A stretch of 34,958 bases of DNA, taken from Actinomadura sp. 6K520. GTDB taxonomy: Bacteria > Actinomycetota > Actinomycetes > Streptosporangiales > Streptosporangiaceae. This document shows positions 15,387-23,040 of the stretch, piece by piece. The stretch lies in assembly GCF_004349245.1 (NCBI RefSeq), contig NZ_SMLC01000071.1, forward strand, positions 1 through 34,958, read 5' to 3'. Both the position numbers and the translations under genes were made by a program. The notes below the pieces were generated by a model that searched no databases, was not told the origin of the DNA, and was given only the letters and a program-made list of their open reading frames with translations. Position 1 is the first letter of the stretch, and each line of letters begins with the position of its first letter.

Positions 15387-16388
15387 ATGGTCGTTGGTGC
15401 CGAGCAAGCGGCCAAGCGGCTGCTGAAGGACATCGTTCCCGACGAGCTGCTACTCGCGTATACCCAGTTACTGGCTCATGGAGGGTGTCTCCAGGACGAC
15501 GCAGCGGAGTTCCTGGGTGGCGCCGAGCAAGTTGAGGCGCTGATCAACGCGGGGATGGCGCATGTCCAGTCGTCGGGCCCGGCACTGCCGCCGAGGCTGA
15601 CTCCCGTCCCGCCGGACCTGGCCTTGCAGGGCACACTCGCCGACCTCACGCGCCGCCTGGTGGCCGATCAGGAACGGCTGCTGGCGGGGCAGCGGCGGCT
15701 GGCGGAGACGCACCCTTGGGCAAGTCCGGCGGTGGACGAGTCGAGTGACCGGCTCGTGCGCATCATCACCGATCGGGAGGAGATCGGGAACGTGTCGCGG
15801 GCTCTGATCACGGCCGCGCGGCACGACTGGATGACGATGGACAACGGGTACGTCGAGCGTCCGATGGACGAACTTACGGCCGTCCCGCCCCCGCCGTCCT
15901 TCGAGGGCCATGTCAGATGCCGGGCCCTGTACGAGACGAGTTGCGCCGAGCATCCCGTCGGAGCCAAGACGATCGAGATCGCCGTCGATGCCGGTGAAGA
16001 GGCGCGGCTGCTGCCGAAGATCGGCATGAAGATGAAGCTGGCGGACGAGGCAATCGCCATGCTGCCGCTGACCCCGACCGGGATGTCGGGTGCCCTGCTG
16101 CTGCGCTCGTCGGTCATCGTCGCGGCGCTGCGCGAGTACTTCGAGTTGCTGTGGGAGCGTGCGATTCCCTTCGGCGCGTCGAGTCCCGAGAGCCCGTTGA
16201 CTCCTTTGCAGCGCCAGATCCTAAGCATGCTCGTCGAGGGACTGCCCGAGTCGAGCATCGCCAAGCGGGCCGGAGTGAGCCTTTCCACGGTGCGCCGGCA
16301 CTCGGCCACCATCAGAGACAAGCTCGGCTTCAGCCATCACCACTTCGCCGCCGGGGCCGCCGCCGTGCGCCGCGGCTGGATCCCCTGA
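15387..16388 (+). CDS. LuxR-type helix-turn-helix transcriptional regulator, 333 aa
   Basis: The C-terminal residues 270-330 form a LuxR/GerE DNA-binding domain: SPLTPLQRQILSMLVEGLPE, then SSIAKRAGVSLSTVRRHSAT and IRDKLGFSHHHFAAGAAAVRR. The first 260 residues resemble the TrmB-like helical and sensor region of actinobacterial stand-alone regulators (LLLAYTQLLAHGGCLQDDAA, RYSER-free). No receiver or ATPase motif is visible. The start is supported by GGAGGT with 6-nt spacing. It lies 25 nt upstream of an S9 peptidase on the same strand and probably controls the peptidase-MFS genes (inference). Confidence 0.87.
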   Translation: MVVGAEQAAKRLLKDIVPDELLLAYTQLLAHGGCLQDDAAEFLGGAEQVEALINAGMAHVQSSGPALPPRLTPVPPDLALQGTLADLTRRLVADQERLLAGQRRLAETHPWASPAVDESSDRLVRIITDREEIGNVSRALITAARHDWMTMDNGYVERPMDELTAVPPPPSFEGHVRCRALYETSCAEHPVGAKTIEIAVDAGEEARLLPKIGMKMKLADEAIAMLPLTPTGMSGALLLRSSVIVAALREYFELLWERAIPFGASSPESPLTPLQRQILSMLVEGLPESSIAKRAGVSLSTVRRHSATIRDKLGFSHHHFAAGAAAVRRGWIP

Positions 16389-16413
16389 TCCCCGACCCCT
16401 CAGAGAGGCGTGT

Positions 16414-18219
16414 ATGCCCGAGTATCGGGACTTTGTTCCCCGGCAAGGTTTCCAGCCCACCCTCGCACTGTCCCCGGACGCGGCCACGGTGGCTTACTCA
16501 AGCAACGCCGCCGGCGGACAATTCGACCTGTGGACCGTCCCCGTCGCGGGCGGCGAACCGCGACGGCTGACCGAGCTTGCGAATCAGGCCGTCCGGCAGG
16601 CCGCGTGGGCACCGGACGGCAAGAGCCTGGTCTTCACCGCCGATCGCGAGGGCGACGAGCAGTACCGCCTGTACCGGATCGGCCTGGAGGCCCAGGAGCC
16701 CACCGAGATCAGCACAGGCCCCGACTGCCAACGAATCTTGGCCTCCTCGCCCTTCGATGCCGACGGACGCTACCTGACCTACGCCGCCAACGACCGCGAT
16801 GCGACCGTCCAGGACATCCTTGTCCGGGATCTGACCGACGACTCCGAGCGGCGCTTCGTCCCGCCGCCCGGCGTGGTGTTCGAACCCGCGGGCATCTCCC
16901 CGGACGGCCGATGGCTGCTGACGGCCGGGTTCCGCTCCAACATGCACGTCGCGGCCTATCTGATCGACCTGCGCGACACCACCGCCGAACCGCAATGCGT
17001 CACCGCGGCACACGGAGACGGCCTCTTCGAGCCGGGCCCCTGGATGCCCGACTCCTCCGGCTTCTACCTGCGCACCAACCTGTGGGGCGAGTTCATCGCC
17101 ATCGCGCGCTACCGCCTGGACGACGGCGCCCTCGAACCGGTCTCGCGCCATGATTGGGACGTCGAAGGCATCGAGGCGGCCGAGGACACGCTCGTCTGGT
17201 CGGTCAACGTGGACGGACGCTCCACCCTCCACACGCGCCAAGGCGACGCCGTCCAACCGCTTCCCGACATCCCGCCAGGCGTCATCAACGCATTGACGCT
17301 CGCACCGGGCGCCGACCCGATCGTCCTGCTCCTCGACACGGCCACACGGCCCACCGAGATCGCCGTCCTCGACACCACAAGCGGCTTCCGGTACCTCACC
17401 GACGCCCGCCCACCCGCGCTGCACGTGATCAACCCCGTCGAGCCCCAACCGGTCGTCTATCCGGCGTCCGCCGGACGCAGCGTCCACGCACTGCTTTACC
17501 GGCCGCACACACCCGGCCCGCACCCGGTGCTGCTGTCGATCCACGGCGGACCCGAGGCCCAAGAACGTCCCACCTACTCGCGTTCAGGGCTCTACCAGCA
17601 CCTCCTCGACCGAGGCATCGCCATCTTCGCGCCCAACATCGCCGGGTCGACTGGTTACGGGGCCACGCACCAGAAACTCATCTATCGCAACTGGGGCGGC
17701 TACGACCTGGACGATCTCGACCACGCCACCCGCTACCTGCACTCCGCTCCCGACCTGGACGGAGACCGCATCGCCGTCATGGGCGGCTCGTACGGTGGCT
17801 TCGCCGCGCTGTCCTGTCTAGCCCGACTCCCTTACCCATGGGCGGCCGGCGTTTCCCTCTGCGGCCCGACGAACCTGGTGACACTGGCACGCTCCTGCCC
17901 GCCCACCTGGAAACACTTCGTCTCTGTCGTCCTGGGCGACCCGGACACCGACGCCGACTACCTCACCCAACGCTCTCCAATCACCTACGCCGACGCCATC
18001 ACGGCGCCGCTGTTCGTCCTGCAAGGTGCGCGCGACCCCAGAGTTCCGCGGGCCGAGTCCGACCAACTCGTCACTCGTCTTCGCGACCGGGGCGTGGACG
18101 TCCGCTACGAAGTCTTCGAAGACGAAGGGCACGGGTTCACGAATCGGAAGAACGAACTTCGCGCCTACGAGGAAATCGCACAATTCCTTCGCGGCCATCT
18201 GCTCATAGGCAGCTCATGA
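16414..18219 (+). CDS. S9 family (prolyl oligopeptidase-type) serine peptidase, 601 aa
   Basis: A cytoplasmic peptidase or acyl-peptide hydrolase of the POP family. The N-terminal beta-propeller covers about residues 1-330 with repeated blade motifs (TLALSPDAATVAYSSNAAGG, AWAPDGKSLVFTADREG, GISPDGRWLLTAGF). The C-terminal alpha/beta-hydrolase domain has the nucleophile S459 in GGSYGG, D541 in GARDPRVP and H573 in DEGHGF, so the triad is complete. There is no signal peptide. GAGAGGCG precedes the ATG. The stop overlaps a small ORF as ATGA, and an MFS gene follows. The substrate is unknown; context suggests a peptide. Confidence 0.93.
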   Translation: MPEYRDFVPRQGFQPTLALSPDAATVAYSSNAAGGQFDLWTVPVAGGEPRRLTELANQAVRQAAWAPDGKSLVFTADREGDEQYRLYRIGLEAQEPTEISTGPDCQRILASSPFDADGRYLTYAANDRDATVQDILVRDLTDDSERRFVPPPGVVFEPAGISPDGRWLLTAGFRSNMHVAAYLIDLRDTTAEPQCVTAAHGDGLFEPGPWMPDSSGFYLRTNLWGEFIAIARYRLDDGALEPVSRHDWDVEGIEAAEDTLVWSVNVDGRSTLHTRQGDAVQPLPDIPPGVINALTLAPGADPIVLLLDTATRPTEIAVLDTTSGFRYLTDARPPALHVINPVEPQPVVYPASAGRSVHALLYRPHTPGPHPVLLSIHGGPEAQERPTYSRSGLYQHLLDRGIAIFAPNIAGSTGYGATHQKLIYRNWGGYDLDDLDHATRYLHSAPDLDGDRIAVMGGSYGGFAALSCLARLPYPWAAGVSLCGPTNLVTLARSCPPTWKHFVSVVLGDPDTDADYLTQRSPITYADAITAPLFVLQGARDPRVPRAESDQLVTRLRDRGVDVRYEVFEDEGHGFTNRKNELRAYEEIAQFLRGHLLIGSS

Positions 18220-18290
18220 AGCAAGAGCTTCGGCCGGGTTCCGGAAAGAGACACGAAAGCCCGCGCAACTCTCAGGGGGGCGGACACTAG
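18216..18290 (+). CDS. Possible 24-residue peptide ORF between peptidase and exporter
   Basis: The ATG overlaps the peptidase stop as ATGA. The ORF runs to a TAG at 18288-18290, 9 nt before the MFS GTG. The peptide starts MKQELRPGSGKR and ends NSQGGGH; it is strongly basic and hydrophilic, with no Cys or Trp. Codon third positions are only about 65% G/C, lower than the neighbours, so coding is uncertain. It could be a translated leader for the MFS gene, a precursor peptide, or chance. It shares the MFS reading frame. Confidence 0.3.
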   Translation: MKQELRPGSGKRHESPRNSQGGGH

Positions 18291-18299
18291 CTTTCGACG

Positions 18300-19706
18300 G
18301 TGTTCAGATCCCTGTCACCGCTGAGCCCTCTCAAAGACCCCGAGATCGCTCCCTTGTTCATCGCCCGGCTGGTGTCCAGCGCGGGCGCCGGCTTCGGGCA
18401 GCTTGCCCTGGCCTGGGGCGTGATGCAGCTCGGATACGGCCCGGGTGGCCTCGCGATCGTTCTGGCCTGCAACTCGGTCCCCGCCCTGCTCATCATCGTC
18501 ACCGGCGTCGCCGGAGACCGGTTCCAGCGCCACCGCGTGCTGATCACCGCCGAACTCGCCACCAGCCTCGCCTGGCTGGCGTTCGCCGTCTGCTTCTGGA
18601 CGGAAAAGGCCACGCTGCCGCTCCTATGCGCCCTGGCAACGCTGTCAGGAATAGGCACGGCGATGTTCCTGCCGACGATCCGCGGCATCGTCGCCGACCT
18701 TCTCGCGGAGAACGGACGGCGCGCAGGAAACGCACTCATCAAGCAAACCGACTCGATCGGGCTGCTGATCGGCCTGTCCTCCTCAGGGATGGTCGTCAGC
18801 ACGGTCGGCCCCGGCTGGGCCGCCTCGACCCGAGGCGTCCTCTGCGCCGTCGGCGCGCTCGTCCTTTGCCGCCTGCGGACACCGAGCTGGCGAAGCGCCA
18901 ACCCCAACTTCCTGCGCGAACTACGAGCGGGATGGCGCGAGTTCACCTCGCACCGCTGGGTCTGGATCATGACGCTGCAGTACACGGCGGTGATCGTCGC
19001 CATGATCTGCTACACCGACATCGCCGGCCCCATCTACATGGACGACGGCCACGGCGGCGCGCGAGCCTGGGGGATCGTCACCGCATGCGAGTACGTCGGC
19101 GCGCTGGCCGGCGCGCTCCTCGGCAGCCGATGGAAACCCGCTCGCCCCGTCTTGATCGCCGCCGCACTCCCTGCCGCGGGAGCAGTCCCCATGTTCCTCA
19201 TGGGCATCCAGGCACCGTGGGCGGTGCTGGCGGCGGCGACGCTCATCCCAGGCGTCGGTGCGGCGCTCTACTACGTCCTCTGGACGACCGCGCTGCAGAA
19301 CACCTTCGCCCCCGAGGTCCTGGTGCGCGTGAACAGCTGGAACATCATCGCCAGCTACGTCCTGATGCCGGTCACCGTCCTGACCGCTGGCCCCCTGGTC
19401 CAGGGCATCGGCGCAGAGGCCACCGTCCTCGCTGCAGCCGCCCTAACCACCGTCGCCGTCGCGTGCTCACTGCTCATTCTCCGCTCCACACCCGCAGCAC
19501 TGGCCGTCACACGTAAGACCATAGGAAAAGGACCTGATGCCTACGTCATTGGGCAGGCGGCCCAGCTACAGAGTGCCTCGGCGAGGCGTTCGGGAGCGGA
19601 TAGCCGCCAGGCTTCGGTGACCAGTTCGGCCACTTCCTCTGGATCGACGGTGGCCAGCTTGACCTCTACCCAAGCGAGGCGTCCGCTGGCCCAAGACGGG
19701 GAGTAG
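18300..19706 (+). CDS. MFS transporter (DHA-like exporter), 468 aa
   Basis: About 12 transmembrane helices are visible between residues 15 and 400 (for example GQLALAWGVMQLGYGPGGLA and ALLIIVTGVAGDRFQRHRV, with the MFS loop motif GDRFQRHR). The N-terminus LSPLSPLKDPEIAPLFIARL is typical of drug or siderophore exporters. The GTG at 18300 is fixed by an in-frame TAG at 18288; no strong ribosome site precedes it, so translation may couple to the upstream ORF. The last 60 or so residues, rich in Ser and Ala, overlap the opposing gene 19541-19894 by 166 nt and do not look like MFS sequence. It probably exports a product handled by the S9 peptidase. Confidence 0.88.
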   Translation: MFRSLSPLSPLKDPEIAPLFIARLVSSAGAGFGQLALAWGVMQLGYGPGGLAIVLACNSVPALLIIVTGVAGDRFQRHRVLITAELATSLAWLAFAVCFWTEKATLPLLCALATLSGIGTAMFLPTIRGIVADLLAENGRRAGNALIKQTDSIGLLIGLSSSGMVVSTVGPGWAASTRGVLCAVGALVLCRLRTPSWRSANPNFLRELRAGWREFTSHRWVWIMTLQYTAVIVAMICYTDIAGPIYMDDGHGGARAWGIVTACEYVGALAGALLGSRWKPARPVLIAAALPAAGAVPMFLMGIQAPWAVLAAATLIPGVGAALYYVLWTTALQNTFAPEVLVRVNSWNIIASYVLMPVTVLTAGPLVQGIGAEATVLAAAALTTVAVACSLLILRSTPAALAVTRKTIGKGPDAYVIGQAAQLQSASARRSGADSRQASVTSSATSSGSTVASLTSTQARRPLAQDGE

Positions 19707-19894
19707 GTGGTCGGCTTCTCGGCGATGAGGGCGGCCTGTTCCTCCTGGGGGGCCTTGGGCAGGACGACGTCTTCGTCGTTGAGGTAGCAGAACCCCTTGT
19801 CGCGAAGCCGAAAGCCGGACAGGTCGGAGAACGCTTCGCGCTCAGTGACCTCCGGCAGGTTGAGCACCAGTTCCAGGAACTCCCCAGCGCGCAT
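19541..19894 (-). CDS. MmcQ/YjbR family protein, 117 aa
   Basis: A small double-wing YjbR/CyaY-like fold protein, probably DNA- or nucleotide-binding; its exact role is unknown. It begins MRAGEFLELVLNLPEVTERE, then FRLRDKGFCYLNDEDVVLPK and PTTYSPSWASGRLAWVEVKL, and ends in the WRLSAPERLAE helix that closes this family. It starts 31 nt downstream of the DUF6933 stop, so the two probably form an operon. Its 3' half lies antisense to the end of the MFS gene. Confidence 0.85.
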   Translation of the reverse strand: MRAGEFLELVLNLPEVTEREAFSDLSGFRLRDKGFCYLNDEDVVLPKAPQEEQAALIAEKPTTYSPSWASGRLAWVEVKLATVDPEEVAELVTEAWRLSAPERLAEALCSWAACPMT

Positions 19895-19925
19895 GCCTGA
19901 AGCTGTATCAGCCGGGCCGGGCGGT

Positions 19926-20429
19926 TCATCCCATCTCGGGGATGGATCGCAGGAGCGCCGCCAGCTCTCGGTCCGGGCTGACGTGCCGGGCGTAGAGCGG
20001 GCTGCAGGGCGTGGTCGCCAGCCGTAGCGAGAGTTCGAGCAGATCTGGTGCCGGGTTGCCGGCGCGGTAGGTGTTGGCGAGGTGGGTGAACTCGTTCATC
20101 ACGCCGACGACGCTGCGGTTGGCGGTCTTGGCCAGGCGGTGTTCCCTCATCCGCTCCAGTTCCCTGTTGATCACACCCTCTGGGGCGCCGTGCGCGGTGA
20201 GGACCGACGCGAGTTCCCCGGGGAACCGGTCCAGCAGAGTCGCGGCGGGGGCGAGCGGCATCAGGACCGGCAGCAGTGTGGGTTCGTTGACGAGCAGTGC
20301 GACCTGGGGTCTCCAGAACAGCGCTGTGGCGTACCACTGGCCGAGCAGGGTGGTGTACTCCGCTTCCGGTTCGGCGTTGGGCGGGCCGACGCGGTCGAGC
20401 AGCTTCTTGGTCGCGCGCACGAGGAGCAT
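19926..20429 (-). CDS. DUF6933 family protein, 167 aa
   Basis: An actinobacterial protein family of unknown function. It starts MLLVRATKKLLDRVGPP, with LLGQWYATALFWRPQVALLV, PLAPAATLLDRFPGELASVL, KTANRSVVGVMNEFTHLANT and a C-terminal CSPLYARHVSPDRELAALL. The ATG at 20429 is chosen because the family starts there; the frame stays open to 20657, but the extra residues are basic and low in complexity. CAGGAGGGG lies about 14 nt upstream. No catalytic motif is obvious. Confidence 0.83.
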   Translation of the reverse strand: MLLVRATKKLLDRVGPPNAEPEAEYTTLLGQWYATALFWRPQVALLVNEPTLLPVLMPLAPAATLLDRFPGELASVLTAHGAPEGVINRELERMREHRLAKTANRSVVGVMNEFTHLANTYRAGNPAPDLLELSLRLATTPCSPLYARHVSPDRELAALLRSIPEMG

Positions 20430-20662
20430 CTGATCCAGTCTGGCCCCTCCTGTCCTGCAGAGACAACGAGCCGAGTTACTCAGCCGAGGCTTACGGGAAG
20501 GACTCAGGCCGTGACATGCCGTTGATGAAGCTCGCGATGGTTGCTTGTAGTTGACAGGATGAGGTCGCGGAGCTGGGAAGTTCCGGCTTCGCCGACAGTG
20601 CCGTCCACAGAAAGGGAGTGCCGCCTTGATCCGAATCCTTCCGACGCTGGAGAGCACCCCAC

Positions 20663-21226
20663 GTGAACGATCCCGAAAGCCGTACCGACGAGGACATCGA
20701 ACGGGTCGCCGGCCAACTGCATGAGCATGTCCGGACCCTCAACCATCTGACGCAAGGACCGCCAGGGCTGTCCGAGCCGGCCGCCGCCTACACGGTCCTG
20801 GGGAACCTGGCCCAAACCGCCTTCCGCCTGGCGCAGACGGCCGAGCAGATCGACGCGTTCCTGACGCGCGAACTCGACGCCGGCAGGCTCGGGCATGACC
20901 GCGGTGACGACCCCGTGCCCGCCGTGACGGCGGCGCACAACGCGCTCGGCCAGGTGACCGAGCAGGCGGCCGACCTCGGTGACAGCTTCCGACGAGCGAC
21001 AAGCGCACTCGCCCCCATCCACGCCGTGGACGAGGGCGATAAGCCGTCGCAGGACCGGCACGCAGTGGTCAAGCTGGTAGACGAGAAGAACGCCCAGGTG
21101 CGCCCTGCGAGTGAGGACTTCCCCAGAACGATCGGTGAGGTTCTCCCGCCTTCGAACTCGGCCGAGGACGTCCCACCGGAGCTTCGCTCACCGCCGCAGG
21201 TACCGCATCCGCGTCGCGGCCGGTAG
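20663..21226 (+). CDS. Hypothetical protein with C-terminal EDFP motif, 187 aa
   Basis: Mostly helical by composition (LGNLAQTAFRLAQTAEQIDA, LGQVTEQAADLGDSFRRATS), with a Pro-rich C-terminus. The segment RPASEDFPRTIGEVLPPS resembles SAAEDFPLSIQEALEMSS in the protein encoded at 28171. That suggests the gene belongs to, or derives from, the mobilization module to its right. GTG start at 20663; weak ribosome site. No known domain recognised. Confidence 0.65.
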   Translation: MNDPESRTDEDIERVAGQLHEHVRTLNHLTQGPPGLSEPAAAYTVLGNLAQTAFRLAQTAEQIDAFLTRELDAGRLGHDRGDDPVPAVTAAHNALGQVTEQAADLGDSFRRATSALAPIHAVDEGDKPSQDRHAVVKLVDEKNAQVRPASEDFPRTIGEVLPPSNSAEDVPPELRSPPQVPHPRRGR

Positions 21227-21262
21227 GCCGATGTCGTGCCGTGCGGTTTCTGGCCGCGAGTG

Positions 21263-22222
21263 TCATCGCAGGGGAGTGCCGGGCTCGTCCATGTTCCACG
21301 TGGTGGGCAGGGCGTTTCCGCATACGGCACAGACGTAGTGGTCGTCTTTGACGATGTTGCGTTGGCGGCATTGGTGGCAGCGCCGGAACACGATCGGGTG
21401 GGTGAATTCAGCGGGGTGGTCAATGCCGGCCCGGTCGAGGGCGGCGGCGACGGCCGGCCAGGAGGAGGGGTCGGGGCAGTAGCCGGTCGACTGGTTGCTG
21501 ATCTCAGTGACCGCCCAGGTGCCGTGGTCCTCGGCGAAGGTGATCTCACCAGCGCCGAGCACTGAGTCGCGGCCCGCGCAGGCGACGTGCTCGCTGCGTT
21601 GCGGGGCCAGGCGCAATGTCCCGGCCAGGTCGATGACGTAGGTGAACGGTTCGTGCAGGGGTTGCGCGGTCTGCTGGGTCAGCCAGGCGGCGAGGTCGCC
21701 GTGCGAGGTGATCGCGTACCCGCGATGGCCCTGCTCCACCTGGTCGAAGATGTCGGCGGGGCCGACGTAGTTGTACTCGCGCGGGCCGAGGAGGTGCAGG
21801 GCGGCGGCGAAGGCGGAGAAGGTCGGTGCGACGGTGCGCCATGCGCAGCGTCGGCGGTCAGTGAAGAAGTCGCTGGCGACCACGCGTGGGTCGGAAGTGC
21901 TGGTGCGATAGTCCAGAGCGATTGCGACGTCATCACCTGCATGTCGGTTGACCGCGATGAGGACGGCGAGCTCGACATCGAGCCAGGGCAGTTCGACAGG
22001 GGCGGTGGCGGTGCTGCCGCGGTTCAGCCGGAACAGTTCGGAGGTGATCTCGTCAGCCGCCAAAAAGTGCAGCAGTGACTGTGACTCTCCGCGTATCTCG
22101 TCGTAGTGCGTGAGGAAGTCCAGCGGGTCCTCGAACCACGGCATGACCTCGCGCAGAACGCCGTCACCGGGATGCCGCCATTGCCCCGTCTCCAGCAACT
22201 GCACGAGGAGGGTCGGCAGCAC
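21263..22222 (-). CDS. Hypothetical protein with C-terminal zinc ribbon, 319 aa
   Basis: I recognise no named domain. The first 280 residues contain WFEDPLDFLTHYDEIRGES, ELPWLDVELAVLIAVNRHAG and an acidic middle. The end carries a CxxC pair, C283-HQ-C286, followed by YVCAVCGNALP, which together form a zinc-ribbon pattern. EISNQSTGYCPDPSSWPAVA precedes it. GTG start at 22222; divergent from the MobC-like gene and convergent with 20663. Similar proteins are widespread in bacteria, but I cannot name a function. Confidence 0.7.
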   Translation of the reverse strand: MLPTLLVQLLETGQWRHPGDGVLREVMPWFEDPLDFLTHYDEIRGESQSLLHFLAADEITSELFRLNRGSTATAPVELPWLDVELAVLIAVNRHAGDDVAIALDYRTSTSDPRVVASDFFTDRRRCAWRTVAPTFSAFAAALHLLGPREYNYVGPADIFDQVEQGHRGYAITSHGDLAAWLTQQTAQPLHEPFTYVIDLAGTLRLAPQRSEHVACAGRDSVLGAGEITFAEDHGTWAVTEISNQSTGYCPDPSSWPAVAAALDRAGIDHPAEFTHPIVFRRCHQCRQRNIVKDDHYVCAVCGNALPTTWNMDEPGTPLR

Positions 22223-22385
22223 CAGCCCGCGGATGCTATGGGTTTCCCGCTGTGCTCGGTGTCCGCAGCTCGGCTCATACGACCGAGCCTGTCACGTCCG
22301 GGCGCTTTCGTCAGGGTGCCAGTGGGCCGTCCGCCGGGTGCTCGCCTGGCGTGGGGCAAGTAATGGCGGAAGTGACACTTACAGG

Positions 22386-22409
22386 CTTCGGACCGGGCGC
22401 GGTCCGAAG
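22386..22409. other. Perfect hairpin before the mobilization genes (oriT candidate)
   Basis: CTTCGGACCG (22386-22395) and CGGTCCGAAG (22400-22409) form a 10-bp stem with a GGCG loop. The hairpin lies in the 354-bp gap 22223-22576, 170 nt before the MobC-like gene and 630 nt before the relaxase, where an oriT is expected. The flanks have no clear promoter. A nic site cannot be identified by eye. The rest of the gap shows no gene. Confidence 0.4.
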
Positions 22410-22576
22410 AGGGAATTGGGAAGGCCCACCAGCCTGAACGGGGGTAAAAGTTGGCGCTTGGTGGTCACGAAGGTCCGCGGCTTGGGGGCCGGCGGGAGAA
22501 CGGTGCTGGCGCAGGACATCGGCGAGGACAGGGGCATCGTCGGCGGCGAGTGCGCGGGCAGCGGCGAGGTGTTGGG

Positions 22577-22939
22577 GTGCGTATCCCCCTGAGTGAGGAG
22601 GAGTACGCCGTGGTACTGGCGGCGGCCGAGCGGGTCGGCATGGCGGTGAGCGCTTATGCCGGCGAAGTCACTGTCGCGGTGGCCATGCAGGCCGATCCGC
22701 CGCGCTGGTCGCCGCTGACGGAGTTGCTGAGTGAGGTGATGCATGCTGCTGGACAGGCTCGTCGTATCGGAATCAATCTCAATCAGGCCGTCGCCGCCCT
22801 GCATTCAGCGGGCCAGTCCACACGTGCTTTGGAACAGTACGCGCGGGTCGCGGCGGCCTCGACGCAGAACATCGATGCGGTCGCCGAAGAGATCAGGAGA
22901 GCGTTGCGTCGGTCCACCGGGCCGAGGACTCGACAATAG
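22577..22939 (+). CDS. MobC-like relaxosome accessory protein, 120 aa
   Basis: Probably binds oriT and assists the relaxase. It starts VRIPLSEEEYAVVLAAAERV, a ribbon-helix-helix-like N-terminus usual for MobC. A C-terminal helical MobC region follows (ARRIGINLNQAVAALHSAGQ). The GTG at 22577 is chosen because GAGGTG lies 5 nt upstream; the frame stays open to a TTG at 22451, which would add a basic N-terminus. It lies about 100 nt upstream of the relaxase gene on the same strand. Confidence 0.75.
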   Translation: MRIPLSEEEYAVVLAAAERVGMAVSAYAGEVTVAVAMQADPPRWSPLTELLSEVMHAAGQARRIGINLNQAVAALHSAGQSTRALEQYARVAAASTQNIDAVAEEIRRALRRSTGPRTRQ

Positions 22940-23040
22940 GGCGAGGCCGACGATGGCCCGCACTCGGCTGATCGCGGGCAGAGCTACGAAGTTCCGGCCG
23001 TCATGATTGTGATTCGTCGGGTGTGGCGCGGTAGGGCTGC

